Assembly (NCBI GenBank): GCA_964575975.1
Contig: CAZNTU010000071.1
Coordinates: 1-25,291 of the forward strand
Length of the DNA: 25,291 bases
Origin: G963674505 sp964575975
GTDB lineage: Bacteria; Desulfobacterota; Desulfobacteria; Desulfobacterales; SKZT01
Direction of reading: 5' to 3'
In this document: piece by piece, positions 14,910 to 22,039 of the stretch
Layout of the letters: each line of letters opens with the position of its first letter
How positions within the stretch are numbered: the stretch's first letter is position 1
Notes under the pieces: model-generated
Told to the model about the DNA's origin: nothing
What the model saw: only the letters and a program-made list of their open reading frames with translations
The model's database searches: none
Made by a program: the position numbers and the translations under genes

Positions 14910-15677
14910 CTAATTTATGGGGAGTACCCGAACGCCGTTTTGCTCCAGTGCCATTCTGATTCTTCTCGCCGTATCGACGGCTTCCGGGGAGTCTCCGTGA
15001 ACGCACAGCGTTTGCGCTTCCAGTTCGATCCAAGAACCCTCCTCGCAAGGGAGCGCCCCTTTGGTCGCGATTTGAATCGCCCGTTCCGCGACCGTTTCCG
15101 GGTTGTGAACGACCGCGTTTTTTCGGGAGCGGGGGACGAGGGTACCTTCGGCGGTATAGTTCCCATCCGGGAAAGCTTCCCTGATCACGCGCAAGCCGGC
15201 CTCCTTTCCGATTCGGGCCATATTGTCTCCCGCTTTTCCCGCCAACGTAAAATACAAAAGATTCGGGTCCACCGAAGCGATTCCCTCCGCGATCGCGGCG
15301 CCGACTTTTTCATATCGCACGGCGGCGTTGTACAGAGCGCCGTGGGGCTTTACATGGCTCAACTGTATCACGTGAACGGCGCAGAAGGCTTGGAGCGCGC
15401 CAATCTGGTAAATCGCAAAATCGCGAATTTCGTCCGGGGAGCATTCCAAAAAGCGTCTCCCGAAGCCTTGCATGTCCGGATATCCCGGATGCGCTCCGAC
15501 CCGCACGCCCCGCTCGGCCGCAAGCCTCACCGTACGGTTCATGACCGAGGGGTCGCCGGCGTGCCACCCGCAAGCCACGTTCGCCGACGTGATATAAGGC
15601 ATGACGGCCTCGTCCATGCCGATTTTATAAGCGCCGAAGCTTTCCCCAATGTCGCAGTTGATATCGATTCTATTCAC
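14910..15677 (-). CDS. pxpA: 5-oxoprolinase subunit A (LamB/YcsF family), copy 2
   Basis: A 255-residue full-length PxpA with the same motifs as copy 1 (DINCDIGESFG, VACGWHAGDP, GAHPGYPD, HVKPHGA, LCVHGDSP). The start is GTG at 15677. The 26 differences from copy 1 are scattered and mostly conservative, so both copies seem to have been under selection since duplication. This copy still has the start of pxpB behind it (14769-14873), so it is the better candidate for the original operon position. No pxpC is visible. Confidence 0.92.
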   Translation of the reverse strand: MNRIDINCDIGESFGAYKIGMDEAVMPYITSANVACGWHAGDPSVMNRTVRLAAERGVRVGAHPGYPDMQGFGRRFLECSPDEIRDFAIYQIGALQAFCAVHVIQLSHVKPHGALYNAAVRYEKVGAAIAEGIASVDPNLLYFTLAGKAGDNMARIGKEAGLRVIREAFPDGNYTAEGTLVPRSRKNAVVHNPETVAERAIQIATKGALPCEEGSWIELEAQTLCVHGDSPEAVDTARRIRMALEQNGVRVLPIN

Positions 15678-15696
15678 GTTTCATTGCCTCGGAATC

Positions 15697-16119
15697 CTAT
15701 TGTCTGGCAGTGCGGCGGTTTGAATGGGGGGAATTTTCGCTTCGGCATGCATTTTTTTGCGAGGTTATCAAATAAGCGTGTTTAATATCCAAGCCGAGAA
15801 AGTTGAAGTCCCTTATTTCCGCCAAGCCATGTTCGACCTTCATCATTTTACGTATGGTCTCAAGGGCGTTATCGTCCTTATCAAGTACGATAATGCGAGA
15901 CAACATCATTATTTCCTGGTCGGTCAAGACTTTCCGGATTTCGTCGATGACAAGGTTGATCGCCGCTTTTTTGTCCGCCCTTGCCCATTCGGCGGAAATC
16001 AGAAGATCCCATTTGCCAGGCGAGTCTTCTCTTAGGAACAAAGCAAAAAGCTCGAATTGACCTTGCGATTCGCTCAGATTTTTTTCCACATCTTTGAGTT
16101 TTTCCGCTTGTTCTTTCAT
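15697..16119 (-). CDS. Uncharacterised partner of HEPN protein (putative toxin-antitoxin component)
   Basis: A 140-residue soluble protein I cannot assign to a named family. It starts with a charged helix (MKEQAEKLKDVEKNL), then a segment FELFALFLRED..GKWDLLISAEW with a strand-like WDLLIS, a helix, SRIIVLDKDD, and a strand near the C terminus (DIKHAYLITS). The last roughly 17 residues are low in structure. Its ATG overlaps the HEPN stop by four bases (ATGA), so the two are translated together. No G-S-x-D-x-D nucleotidyltransferase motif is present, so it is not an ordinary MntA. From position and coupling I infer the second half of a two-gene toxin-antitoxin-like module. Confidence 0.65.
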   Translation of the reverse strand: MKEQAEKLKDVEKNLSESQGQFELFALFLREDSPGKWDLLISAEWARADKKAAINLVIDEIRKVLTDQEIMMLSRIIVLDKDDNALETIRKMMKVEHGLAEIRDFNFLGLDIKHAYLITSQKNACRSENSPHSNRRTARQ

Positions 16120-16502
16120 AAAACTTTTATTAGCTCCTTTGCGGAATTCAACATATTTTTTGCATCTTCTTCCTTAACGCTTCCGATGGGCTTGTAGCGA
16201 GCTTCAGGATTCCATTGAGCCACATCCGACCATTCTGCGAGAAATTGCGATTTAATCTTGAATTCCAAACCTGTCAAGTGAAGAAGAACATCGAGGTCGT
16301 GTGTCTTAAAGGTGCTATATTTGCCACTCGATGGATATTCGTTCCACCGAAGCGTCTCGCATATTTTCGCTTTCAAACCAAGCTCGATAGCATACCCGCA
16401 CAAGTAGGCAGAACCGTCAAAGCGCGAGGCGTTCAAAAGAACCTCGGCGTCTTTTAGCCTCGCCTGAACGATTTCCTCTATTTCCGTTTTTTGCATATCC
16501 AT
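16116..16502 (-). CDS. HEPN-domain protein
   Basis: This roughly 128-residue helical protein looks like a HEPN domain of the nucleotidyltransferase-associated type: an N-terminal helix (EEIVQARLKDAEVLL), a second helix with GSAYLCGYAIELGLKAKI, and two C-terminal helices. The RNase signature R-x(4-6)-H of HepT toxins is not found, so it may be a non-catalytic HEPN or use other residues. I prefer ATG 16502 (GGAA 7 nt upstream) over TTG 16508. It is coupled by ATGA to the gene at 15697-16119. It lies behind a promoter and mini-ORFs identical in type to those before the nucleotidyltransferase of copy 1, so it replaces that gene. Confidence 0.7.
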   Translation of the reverse strand: MDMQKTEIEEIVQARLKDAEVLLNASRFDGSAYLCGYAIELGLKAKICETLRWNEYPSSGKYSTFKTHDLDVLLHLTGLEFKIKSQFLAEWSDVAQWNPEARYKPIGSVKEEDAKNMLNSAKELIKVL

Positions 16503-16570
16503 CACCAATTCCGATCAAAATTCCTATACTCGCGTCAAGATTCAGACGGTAAAATCCGTTTTTTCGTTTT

Positions 16571-16651
16571 TTAACATGTGTCCGCATTTTCCAGTGCGTC
16601 GGCCTTTGCCTGTTCATATGCGTCTCTTAGCTCCAGAATGGTTCGAATCAT
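16571..16651 (-). CDS. Mini-ORF B, copy 2 (26 aa)
   Basis: Identical to copy 1 for MIRTILELRDAYEQAKA, then a different nine-residue tail (DALENADTC). The first codons of the lost nucleotidyltransferase (MNRQRP) still lie inside it in another frame, so the cassette junction falls at about 16598. Confidence 0.5.
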   Translation of the reverse strand: MIRTILELRDAYEQAKADALENADTC

Positions 16652-16758
16652 ATTGTCGTTGGCAAAAGAATACGCTCTTCAGGCGTCATCCGAAGGAACA
16701 TCGCCACCAGGCTTTCATCGACTTCCGGGGATTTTTCTTTTTCGCTTGGAACGGTCAT
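16648..16758 (-). CDS. Mini-ORF A, copy 2 (36 aa)
   Basis: Same 36-residue ORF as at 14436-14546, with the same AAGGAT ribosome-binding site and the same ATGA overlap with mini-ORF B. The apparent -1 frame change between A and B is present in both copies. Confidence 0.5.
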   Translation of the reverse strand: MTVPSEKEKSPEVDESLVAMFLRMTPEERILLPTTI

Positions 16759-16878
16759 AATCATCCTTGTTTAATAATTCTTACGCGGTGTTTTTTCACT
16801 ATCTTCCCGGTTATGGGAGGTGCGTGATTTCCAAAAAACTTACCGTAAAACCCGATTTTTTTGAGTTTGCCGAGTGAA

Positions 16879-16907
16879 AGTGTAGACCGGAAAGACGAGT
16901 GTGTCAA
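16879..16907 (-). promoter_or_regulatory. Sigma-70-type promoter of duplication copy 2
   Basis: On the minus strand TTGACA (16902-16907), 17-nt spacer, TACACT (16879-16884), as in copy 1. It would drive the mini-ORFs, the HEPN gene, its partner and perhaps pxpA copy 2. Confidence 0.75.
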
Positions 16908-17068
16908 TTTTTTAAAAGATGGAATTTGAAATTGGAAATGAAAAACCGCACCCTGTGTAGAAGATTCGGGGCTTGGTTTTAATCGAGGGAGGCAAGATTG
17001 ATACAAGCTATTTTTGCGCTCTGCGGACAACGGCAAAGCCGGGATGCGGTTTCAGCGCGGTGCGACGC

Positions 17069-17094
17069 GGGCGCCGGAACTTGTGCCGGCGCCC
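17069..17094 (-). terminator. GC-rich hairpin after the cytochrome gene
   Basis: GGGCGCCGG and CCGGCGCCC form a perfect 9-bp stem with an 8-nt loop, 8 bp beyond the cytochrome stop codon. There is no T-run on the minus strand, so it is either a weak or factor-assisted terminator or an mRNA 3'-stabilising hairpin. Confidence 0.45.
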
Positions 17095-17101
17095 GGCAAC
17101 G

Positions 17102-18259
17102 TTACTCGCCTTGCTCTTCCGCCAGGCTTTCCATCTGTTTCTCGGTCAGAGGCTCTCCATAGGCCGCGAACTGCGTCTTGGCGGGCTCGTCGTCCGGCAG
17201 CGGAACCCAGCCCTTGTCGGTCTTGTCCAAATAGACGTACTCGAGACGGTCCGGAACCAGCGGGATCACGCCTTCCCACGAAACGGGCTTTCCTTTTTCG
17301 AACGCGAACACGGGAATGCTTTTTCCGTCCCGGATGCGCTTGACCGCTTCGTTTCCGTGGCAATCCCCGCAATTCTTGCCCTCTGGAGCGACCGAATGGG
17401 TATAGTAGGGAACGTAGGCCAGGAATTTCTTGCCCTCGTGGACCAAAGTCATGGCGCTTCCCGAGGTTACCTTGCCCTCGTGGTTGACCAGTAGCATCCA
17501 CTCCTTCATGGGAACGAAGTTGCCCTTGCGCTCGCCGGTCTCCAGGAACTTCTCGAAGTGGCAGTTCATGCACGCGGTGGTGTTGCTCACGTGGCAGGCC
17601 TGGCAGGACAGGAGGTCTCCATGGGCCGAATGGCTGTCCGTGTTCGGATCGAAAGCGGGCGCGTCGCCTCCCGACTCCTTGTGGCAGCCTTCGCAACCGA
17701 TTCGTACTCCTCCGGGCGAACGCATGGACTTGTAGAACTTGCCGTCCCCGTGGACGTCGGAGCCGAAATGGCAGTCGGCGCAGACCATGCCCGCCGCCAA
17801 GTGGACGTCCCCCGCGCCCTTTTCCTTGTCGAACTTGAACGTCAAACCTTCCCGGCTGTGGCAGGGCAGGCAGGTGTTCATGTCGCGGGCCTTCTCCCGC
17901 GAAAGAACGGTGGCGCCGTCCTTCTCGACCGCGTGGCAATTGTCGCAGGATTTCACGTGGCACGTCTTGCAATCCAATTTGTCGTAGGCGATGCCCGTGA
18001 TGTCCATGAACCCGCCTTCCTCCTCGTACCAGTAGCGCATTCCCTCTCCCGTGAAATGCAGGCTCGTCGTAAAGAACGAACGAAGGCATTCCTCCTCGGG
18101 CTTGGCGGTATCGACCCCACGAAGCGCCATCGCTCTCTTCATGATTTTCGCTTCTCGTTCCTGGGCCTTTTGCATGGGATTGTCGCAACCGGACCCCAAG
18201 AACAACGCGAATGTGGCGGCAAGCAGGCAGAAAAGCATCCGCTTCTTCAAACCAATCAT
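17102..18259 (-). CDS. Octahaem c-type cytochrome lipoprotein
   Basis: The 385-residue precursor has a positively charged N terminus (KKR), a hydrophobic helix and a cysteine at residue 25 (LGSGC), an imperfect lipobox. It is thus probably a membrane-anchored periplasmic or outer-membrane lipoprotein. Eight haem c motifs are seen: CKTCH, CDNCH, CLPCH, CADCH, CEGCH, CQACH, CMNCH and CGDCH. Such multihaem proteins relay electrons in anaerobic or extracellular respiration. I see no reductase signature and no neighbouring redox partner. GGAGG lies 8 nt before ATG 18259; an upstream ATG at 18292 lacks a site. It is 73 bp downstream of the radical SAM gene on the same strand and may be transcribed from it or separately. 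Confidence 0.88.
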   Translation of the reverse strand: MIGLKKRMLFCLLAATFALFLGSGCDNPMQKAQEREAKIMKRAMALRGVDTAKPEEECLRSFFTTSLHFTGEGMRYWYEEEGGFMDITGIAYDKLDCKTCHVKSCDNCHAVEKDGATVLSREKARDMNTCLPCHSREGLTFKFDKEKGAGDVHLAAGMVCADCHFGSDVHGDGKFYKSMRSPGGVRIGCEGCHKESGGDAPAFDPNTDSHSAHGDLLSCQACHVSNTTACMNCHFEKFLETGERKGNFVPMKEWMLLVNHEGKVTSGSAMTLVHEGKKFLAYVPYYTHSVAPEGKNCGDCHGNEAVKRIRDGKSIPVFAFEKGKPVSWEGVIPLVPDRLEYVYLDKTDKGWVPLPDDEPAKTQFAAYGEPLTEKQMESLAEEQGE

Positions 18260-18332
18260 AAAAACAACCTCCTTTGTTAAAAGTTGAAACAATAAAATCC
18301 GACATGCGTTTCAAAACCGACGAAGCGGCGTT

Positions 18333-19292
18333 TCATATCCCGCCTCCGCCGACCGTCTTCTCGAATTCGACCGATGCGTCGTAGTACACGCCGTCCTTCT
18401 CCCGGACTGCGCGAACGCGCCCGATTCGCATGAGTTTGCCCAAGTATTTGGACGTCTCGTTCGCATGCAGATCGAACGCTTGCGAGATTTGCTCCATCGT
18501 GCAGGGCCTGCGTCGAAGCATGGCCAGGATGGTCTCCTCGTTGGCTTTGATTTTCGCCGAAAGGCCGGATTTGAAATCCGCGACGATCTCCGCAGGCGGA
18601 TCGAACAATTCCGCGAGACTTTCGAGGATTTCCATGGACGGGGCCGCGGCGAACTCCTCGGCCGGCGGGCGGGTGACGGTGTTCAGCTGGATTCGATCCG
18701 GCTTTATCTCCTTTGCATGGGCCGCGATTTTCTTTATGTCCGCAGGCATGGAATTCATCCCGAGCAATACGAACACTTCGAGCAGCAACCTGCCTTCGAA
18801 TCGTTTCCGGAAATCCTTCTGCCCCTCGAGGATTTCGTCGAACCGGAAATCTTCGTGCGGCCGGTTGATCATTTCGAGGGAATGCCGGTCCCATACGCTC
18901 AGGGAAACTTTTACCGTGTCTGCGAGAAGCGCCGAGTCTCTCACGTCCGGCTGTCCCAGCATCGAGCCGTTGGTCAGGAGGGCCGACGGGATGTCGGTTT
19001 TTTTCAAGAAATCGAGTACCTGTCCGAATCCCGTGTGGAGAGTGGGCTCTCCCGAGCCGGACAGGGTGATGTAGTCGGCTTCGCCGTCGTCTCGCAACCA
19101 CGATTCGAGTTCGGCCAGGACCTCGTCCACTGGCGAGTATTCCTTCCGAACGGCCGTTTTGTACCGTGTTCTTCCCAGCTGGCAGAACACGCAATCGAAG
19201 TTGCACGTCTTGTAAGGCGTAAGATCGATCCCGAGGGAGCGCCCCAGGCGTCGCGACGGGACCGGTCCGAACAAATATTTGTAATTCTTCAC
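18333..19292 (-). CDS. Radical SAM protein, COG0731 (wyosine-synthase-like)
   Basis: A 319-residue radical SAM enzyme. The iron-sulfur/SAM motif is CNFDCVFC (C-x3-C-x2-C, residues about 30-37) after the conserved FGPVPSRRLGRSLGID, followed by the SAM-binding GSGEPTL and an LLTNGS strand. Bacterial COG0731 members are often annotated as wyosine-related but their substrate is unsettled. The C-terminal 70 residues look like a winged helix (TMEQISQAFDLHANETSKYL), a frequent add-on in this group. The start is GTG 19292, four bases after the truncated trmO stop, indicating operon membership. Confidence 0.88.
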   Translation of the reverse strand: MKNYKYLFGPVPSRRLGRSLGIDLTPYKTCNFDCVFCQLGRTRYKTAVRKEYSPVDEVLAELESWLRDDGEADYITLSGSGEPTLHTGFGQVLDFLKKTDIPSALLTNGSMLGQPDVRDSALLADTVKVSLSVWDRHSLEMINRPHEDFRFDEILEGQKDFRKRFEGRLLLEVFVLLGMNSMPADIKKIAAHAKEIKPDRIQLNTVTRPPAEEFAAAPSMEILESLAELFDPPAEIVADFKSGLSAKIKANEETILAMLRRRPCTMEQISQAFDLHANETSKYLGKLMRIGRVRAVREKDGVYYDASVEFEKTVGGGGI

Positions 19293-19296
19293 GTTT

Positions 19297-19578
19297 CTAT
19301 TCCGTCCCGCGGTCCGGACAGCTGGGACAGTCGGTCCGCTTTTCGATGTTAGGCTTGATATCGAGTATCGGCGTCCCGTCCAGCATGTCCAGTCCTCTTA
19401 CCTTTATCTTCCCCCCGTTTAGTTCCAGCACTTCCAGAACGGACAAGCCGATCGGGTTCGGCCGCACCGGGGAGCAAATGCTAAAAACGCCCAAGCTTTC
19501 GTTCCGATGCGGCGGCGTCTGGAACATGTGGCTACTAGTAAACGGGGGGCTTTTGTGAAAGTGGAAAATGTCAACTTT
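19297..19578 (-). pseudogene. trmO: 5'-truncated TrmO/TsaA-family tRNA methyltransferase
   Basis: The frame encodes the C-terminal two thirds of a TsaA/TrmO domain: FHFHKSPP (equivalent to the family's W/F-x-F-H-x-S segment), SLGVFSICSPVRPNPIGLSV (family signature RSPxRPNPIG) and DGTPILDIKP. TrmO methylates threonylcarbamoyl-adenosine at tRNA position 37. The first 50-60 residues of the domain are missing: the frame meets the end of nifU about 15 codons before the signature. The only ATG (19527) lies still further in. A deletion that joined nifU to the middle of trmO is the simplest reading; a functional short form is less likely. Family members often sit beside COG0731 radical SAM genes, as here. 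Confidence 0.65.
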
Positions 19579-19591
19579 TTCCCCCTTGTTT

Positions 19592-20041
19592 TCAGGCGCG
19601 GATTTCGGCGGAGTTCCGTTTGCCGGACAGATAATTGCCGACGGCCTCCTGAACGGTTTCGGCCGCGAGGCTCGCGCAGTGTTTGTCGCTTTCCGGGAGT
19701 CTTCCGATTTCGTTCAAAACCGCGTCTCCGGTGATTTCCGTCAACTCGTCGGGGTCCTTGCCGATGGCCAGTTGGGCCGCAAAGGAGCCGCTCAACGCGC
19801 TGGACGCGCACCCGTCCGTAAAGTAGGAGGCTTCCTTGACCCGACCGTTTTCGAACTTGAGGTAAATTTCCATCGTGTCGCCGCACGACCCGGTGACCCG
19901 CGCCCAACCGTCGGGATCGTCCATCCTTCCCCGGTACTTCGGATTGCGCCAACGATCGAAGCCCTTTTCTCCGTACGCTTCCTTCGCCTCCGCGAAGATG
20001 CTCTCCTGGAGGTTGTTCACGAATTCGTCCAAACGATCCAT
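19592..20041 (-). CDS. NifU/IscU-type iron-sulfur cluster scaffold
   Basis: A 149-residue single-domain IscU/NifU N-terminal fold. The three cluster-ligand cysteines are in TGSCGDTMEIYL, TDGCASSALSGS and DKHCASLAAE. Such proteins receive iron and sulfur and pass clusters to target proteins in the cytoplasm. The aspartate before the first cysteine pattern and the internal ASSAL stretch are typical. Ribosome-binding site is weak (AAGAAAAGAA). It sits 39 bp after the cofactor-domain gene, in the sigma-54 operon. No cysteine desulfurase is in the window. Confidence 0.88.
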   Translation of the reverse strand: MDRLDEFVNNLQESIFAEAKEAYGEKGFDRWRNPKYRGRMDDPDGWARVTGSCGDTMEIYLKFENGRVKEASYFTDGCASSALSGSFAAQLAIGKDPDELTEITGDAVLNEIGRLPESDKHCASLAAETVQEAVGNYLSGKRNSAEIRA

Positions 20042-20080
20042 TTCTTTTCTTCTTGTCTTTCCGTCTGTTTGTTTTCGGTT

Positions 20081-20743
20081 CTATCGAGGATTATCCAGTT
20101 TCGCTATTTTGGATTGGATGTCTTCCATTTGCTTCCGAAGATTTTCCGCCTGGAGTTTCAGGTCGGCCAGCGAATCGGTTCCCGGATCGGGAGACCGGAC
20201 CTGGGCGTACGCTCCTCCTCCCATGCCTCCTCCCATACCCATTCCGCGACCCGCGCCGCCCATGCATCTTCGTCCCCCGCCCATGCCGCGTCCGCCGCCT
20301 CCCATGCCTATGCCTCGGCCCGCTCCGCCCGCGCAGCGTCCGCCTCCGAACGCCTGCGCGCTCGTCGCGCCGGCGGAAGAGGCCAAACCGGCCTTTTCCG
20401 GGACGGTGGCTTCCGCAGACGGCTTCAGTCCGCCTTTTTGGAACCTTTCGACGGCTTCCTTCACCGTTCCCGTCTGATCCGTATAGACTTCGACGTTCGC
20501 GGTCGCGAACACTTTCATGGCGTTGGGGCCGCACGCTCCCGTCAAAACGGCCCTGACTCCCTTGGAAGCCAAAAACGAGGCCGATTGAATGCCCGCGCCG
20601 CCGCCCAAGGCGACGTTGGCGTTGTCGTACGTCTCGAAGCTCGCGTCGTCGGTTTCGAAGACGACAAAATAAGCGCATCTCCCGAAACGCGGATCGATTT
20701 GCGAACTTGAATCCTTTCCTGTCGAACTTATGGCTATTTTCAT
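20081..20743 (-). CDS. Dinitrogenase iron-molybdenum cofactor-type protein with Gly/Met-rich array
   Basis: Residues 1 to about 110 form a NifX/NifB-C-terminal-type domain (MKIAISSTGKDSSSQIDPRFGRC, AYFVVF, GVRAVLTGACGPNA), known to bind iron-molybdenum-type cofactors or clusters. Residues about 130-180 are a Gly/Met/Arg-rich array (repeats like GMGGGRRC and GRGMGMGG) with a few cysteines, and 190-220 form a short coiled coil like the end of DUF5320 proteins. The protein thus looks like a cofactor-domain fused to a DUF5320-like tail. GGAGG lies 8 nt before ATG 20743. With no nitrogenase genes nearby, a carrier or storage role for another metal cluster is more likely. Confidence 0.85.
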   Translation of the reverse strand: MKIAISSTGKDSSSQIDPRFGRCAYFVVFETDDASFETYDNANVALGGGAGIQSASFLASKGVRAVLTGACGPNAMKVFATANVEVYTDQTGTVKEAVERFQKGGLKPSAEATVPEKAGLASSAGATSAQAFGGGRCAGGAGRGIGMGGGGRGMGGGRRCMGGAGRGMGMGGGMGGGAYAQVRSPDPGTDSLADLKLQAENLRKQMEDIQSKIAKLDNPR

Positions 20744-20791
20744 GGTCGAACCTCCTTTTTTATCCTGGCCGGGCGGTTCCCGCCGGGGATT

Positions 20792-21049
20792 TCAGGAATG
20801 ATTTCTCCCGCAGCAGCTTCCCGGTCCGGCGCACCCGTGGGCTTGGCCGGGCGAAGACCCGCAGCAGGCCGTGTCCCCCGGTCCGGGCATCCGGAATTTC
20901 GACGGCCCGGAAATGGAGGAATGGGCCGACAGCAGCTTTTTCATGTTGCCGCCCCCGCATGCGCCGCATCGGGGGGAATCCCCGGCCCCGGCGACGAGAA
21001 TCTCGGTCGTGTTTCCGCAATCCTCGCACAAAAAGTCGAATATTGGCAT
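20792..21049 (-). CDS. FmdB-type zinc-ribbon protein
   Basis: An 85-residue protein with the FmdB regulator fold: MPIFDFLCEDCG, then a second CxxC pair (CGACGG) making the four-cysteine zinc ribbon. The C-terminal half is small and rich in Gly, Pro and extra cysteines (ACCGSSPG, GSCCGR), which may bind metal. GGAG precedes ATG 21049. It lies between the receiver-domain gene and the cofactor-domain gene in the same operon. Function is unknown beyond the family's zinc binding. Confidence 0.85.
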   Translation of the reverse strand: MPIFDFLCEDCGNTTEILVAGAGDSPRCGACGGGNMKKLLSAHSSISGPSKFRMPGPGDTACCGSSPGQAHGCAGPGSCCGRNHS

Positions 21050-21091
21050 TTTGCGCTCCTTGTTTTTTTCGGGTGATTGTTTGAATGTCTG

Positions 21092-21478
21092 TCAGATTCC
21101 CTTGAGGTTCGTCAGATTTAAAACCTTTTTCAGACGCTCGAGCAGCTTTTCGGCCTCCTCCTTTCCGGGAGGAGGCGGCAGTTGCATCAGCAGTCCGAGG
21201 CCCTCGCTCGCCTCGTGAAACTCCTCCGGAGAGAGGGAGCTTGCCAGGGCGCAGTTGAGAAAGGCGTCGGTCGAAATCAGTTTTTTGGCGCATTCGAGTC
21301 CGCTCGCGTCGGGAAGCTTTTCATCGACGACCACCAAATCGAATAATTCGTCCGACGTTTTCGACAATGCTTCCTTTTGGGTCCGGGCCCGGACGATCCG
21401 GGCCCCCTCGTTTTCCAGGACCGCCGTAAAAGCCGACGGGAATTCGCTCTCGGCGCTTATCAGCAAGGTGCGAATCAT
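21092..21478 (-). CDS. Stand-alone receiver-like domain protein
   Basis: The 128-residue protein has the CheY-like fold pattern: first strand TLLISAES, phospho-acceptor region FDLVVVDEKLPDASG with the aspartate at the end of strand 3, and a proline-rich C-terminal loop (QLPPPPGKEEAEKLLERL) before a last helix. The double acidic pocket at the end of strand 1 is replaced by residues AES, so phosphorylation chemistry may be reduced. It has no output domain. The ATG overlaps the stop of the DUF5320 gene (ATGA), so they are coupled. A signal adaptor of the metal-cofactor operon is a reasonable guess. Confidence 0.75.
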   Translation of the reverse strand: MIRTLLISAESEFPSAFTAVLENEGARIVRARTQKEALSKTSDELFDLVVVDEKLPDASGLECAKKLISTDAFLNCALASSLSPEEFHEASEGLGLLMQLPPPPGKEEAEKLLERLKKVLNLTNLKGI

Positions 21479-21789
21479 TTGTTCCCCTTTTCCAGTTCGG
21501 CGATCCTTCCGTTAATATTGTCCAAAGAGTTTTTTATCGCGTCGGCCTGCTCCCTCAGCATGTTCATCTCCGCGTCGGGAGTCAGGGCGTAGACGGGCGG
21601 AGTAGGCGCGTAGCCTCGGCAATAGCCTCGTCCGAGTCCTCTTCCGAGACCTGCGCCGCGACCGTAAGCCATTCCCCGACCGAAACCCGAGAGCCTTCCG
21701 CAGCCGGCGCCGGGATTGTTGCAGTATCCCCTGCCTCCGCCGGTGACCGGGCCCTCTCCCAATGGTCCTCTTCCATCGAATCCAGGCAT
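21475..21789 (-). CDS. DUF5320 Gly-rich protein with C-terminal coiled coil
   Basis: A 104-residue DUF5320 member: it starts MPGFDGRGPLGEGPVTGGG, continues with a Gly/Arg/Tyr-rich middle (GRGMAYGRGAGLGRG) and ends in a helix of coiled-coil type (MLREQADAIKNSLDNINGRIAEL). The family is almost always found beside NifX/NifB-like cofactor-domain genes, as here. ATG 21789 follows GGAGG at ideal distance. The same frame is open far upstream but overlaps the previous gene without a start site, so that part is not used. Confidence 0.85.
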   Translation of the reverse strand: MPGFDGRGPLGEGPVTGGGRGYCNNPGAGCGRLSGFGRGMAYGRGAGLGRGLGRGYCRGYAPTPPVYALTPDAEMNMLREQADAIKNSLDNINGRIAELEKGNK

Positions 21790-21817
21790 TTTGTCTACCT
21801 CCTTTTTTCTGTCGAAT

Positions 21818-22039
21818 TCAATTTTGGCCTTTGCCGCCGCCGCCGCATCCTTTTCCTTGTCCGCCGCGCCGGCCCTGGCCGCCTCCCTGGCCCTTCCCCC
21901 GGCCTCCGCCGCATTTGCCTCCCTGGCCCGTTCCTTGGCCTCCGCCTTGTCCCGAGCCTTGGCCGGGCGGGCATCCGCCGCCTCCTTGACCCGTACCCGG
22001 ACCTTGTTTTCCAGGTCCCGTTCCGTCTTTGTTCGGCAT
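21818..22039 (-). CDS. Possible separate Gly-rich small protein (internal start)
   Basis: Inside the frame above, GGAGGTG lies 6-8 nt before ATG 22039, a near-perfect ribosome-binding site, and the product would begin MPNKDGTGPGKQGPGTG, which looks like the start of the small DUF5320-like proteins that follow cofactor-domain genes. The 73-residue product has four or so cysteines and is otherwise Gly/Gln/Lys. I think it was once separate and the upstream stop codon was lost, or both forms are made. Confidence 0.6.
   Translation of the reverse strand: MPNKDGTGPGKQGPGTGQGGGGCPPGQGSGQGGGQGTGQGGKCGGGRGKGQGGGQGRRGGQGKGCGGGGKGQN

Larger units (their letters stand above)
14890..16911 (-). repeat. 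Diverged tandem duplication, copy 2
   Basis: Same order as copy 1 (13045-14700): pxpA at the left end, mini-ORFs, leader and promoter at the right end. The middle (about 15680-16600) holds a HEPN gene and its partner in place of the nucleotidyltransferase. The block 16599-16758 reads identical to 14387-14546, whereas pxpA has drifted about 10% in protein. Confidence 0.8.

Noticed and set aside
16417..16617. 66-residue minus-strand frame beginning MNRQRP
   Set aside because: Only the first six codons derive from a real gene (the lost nucleotidyltransferase); the rest is junction DNA and a shadow of the HEPN gene.
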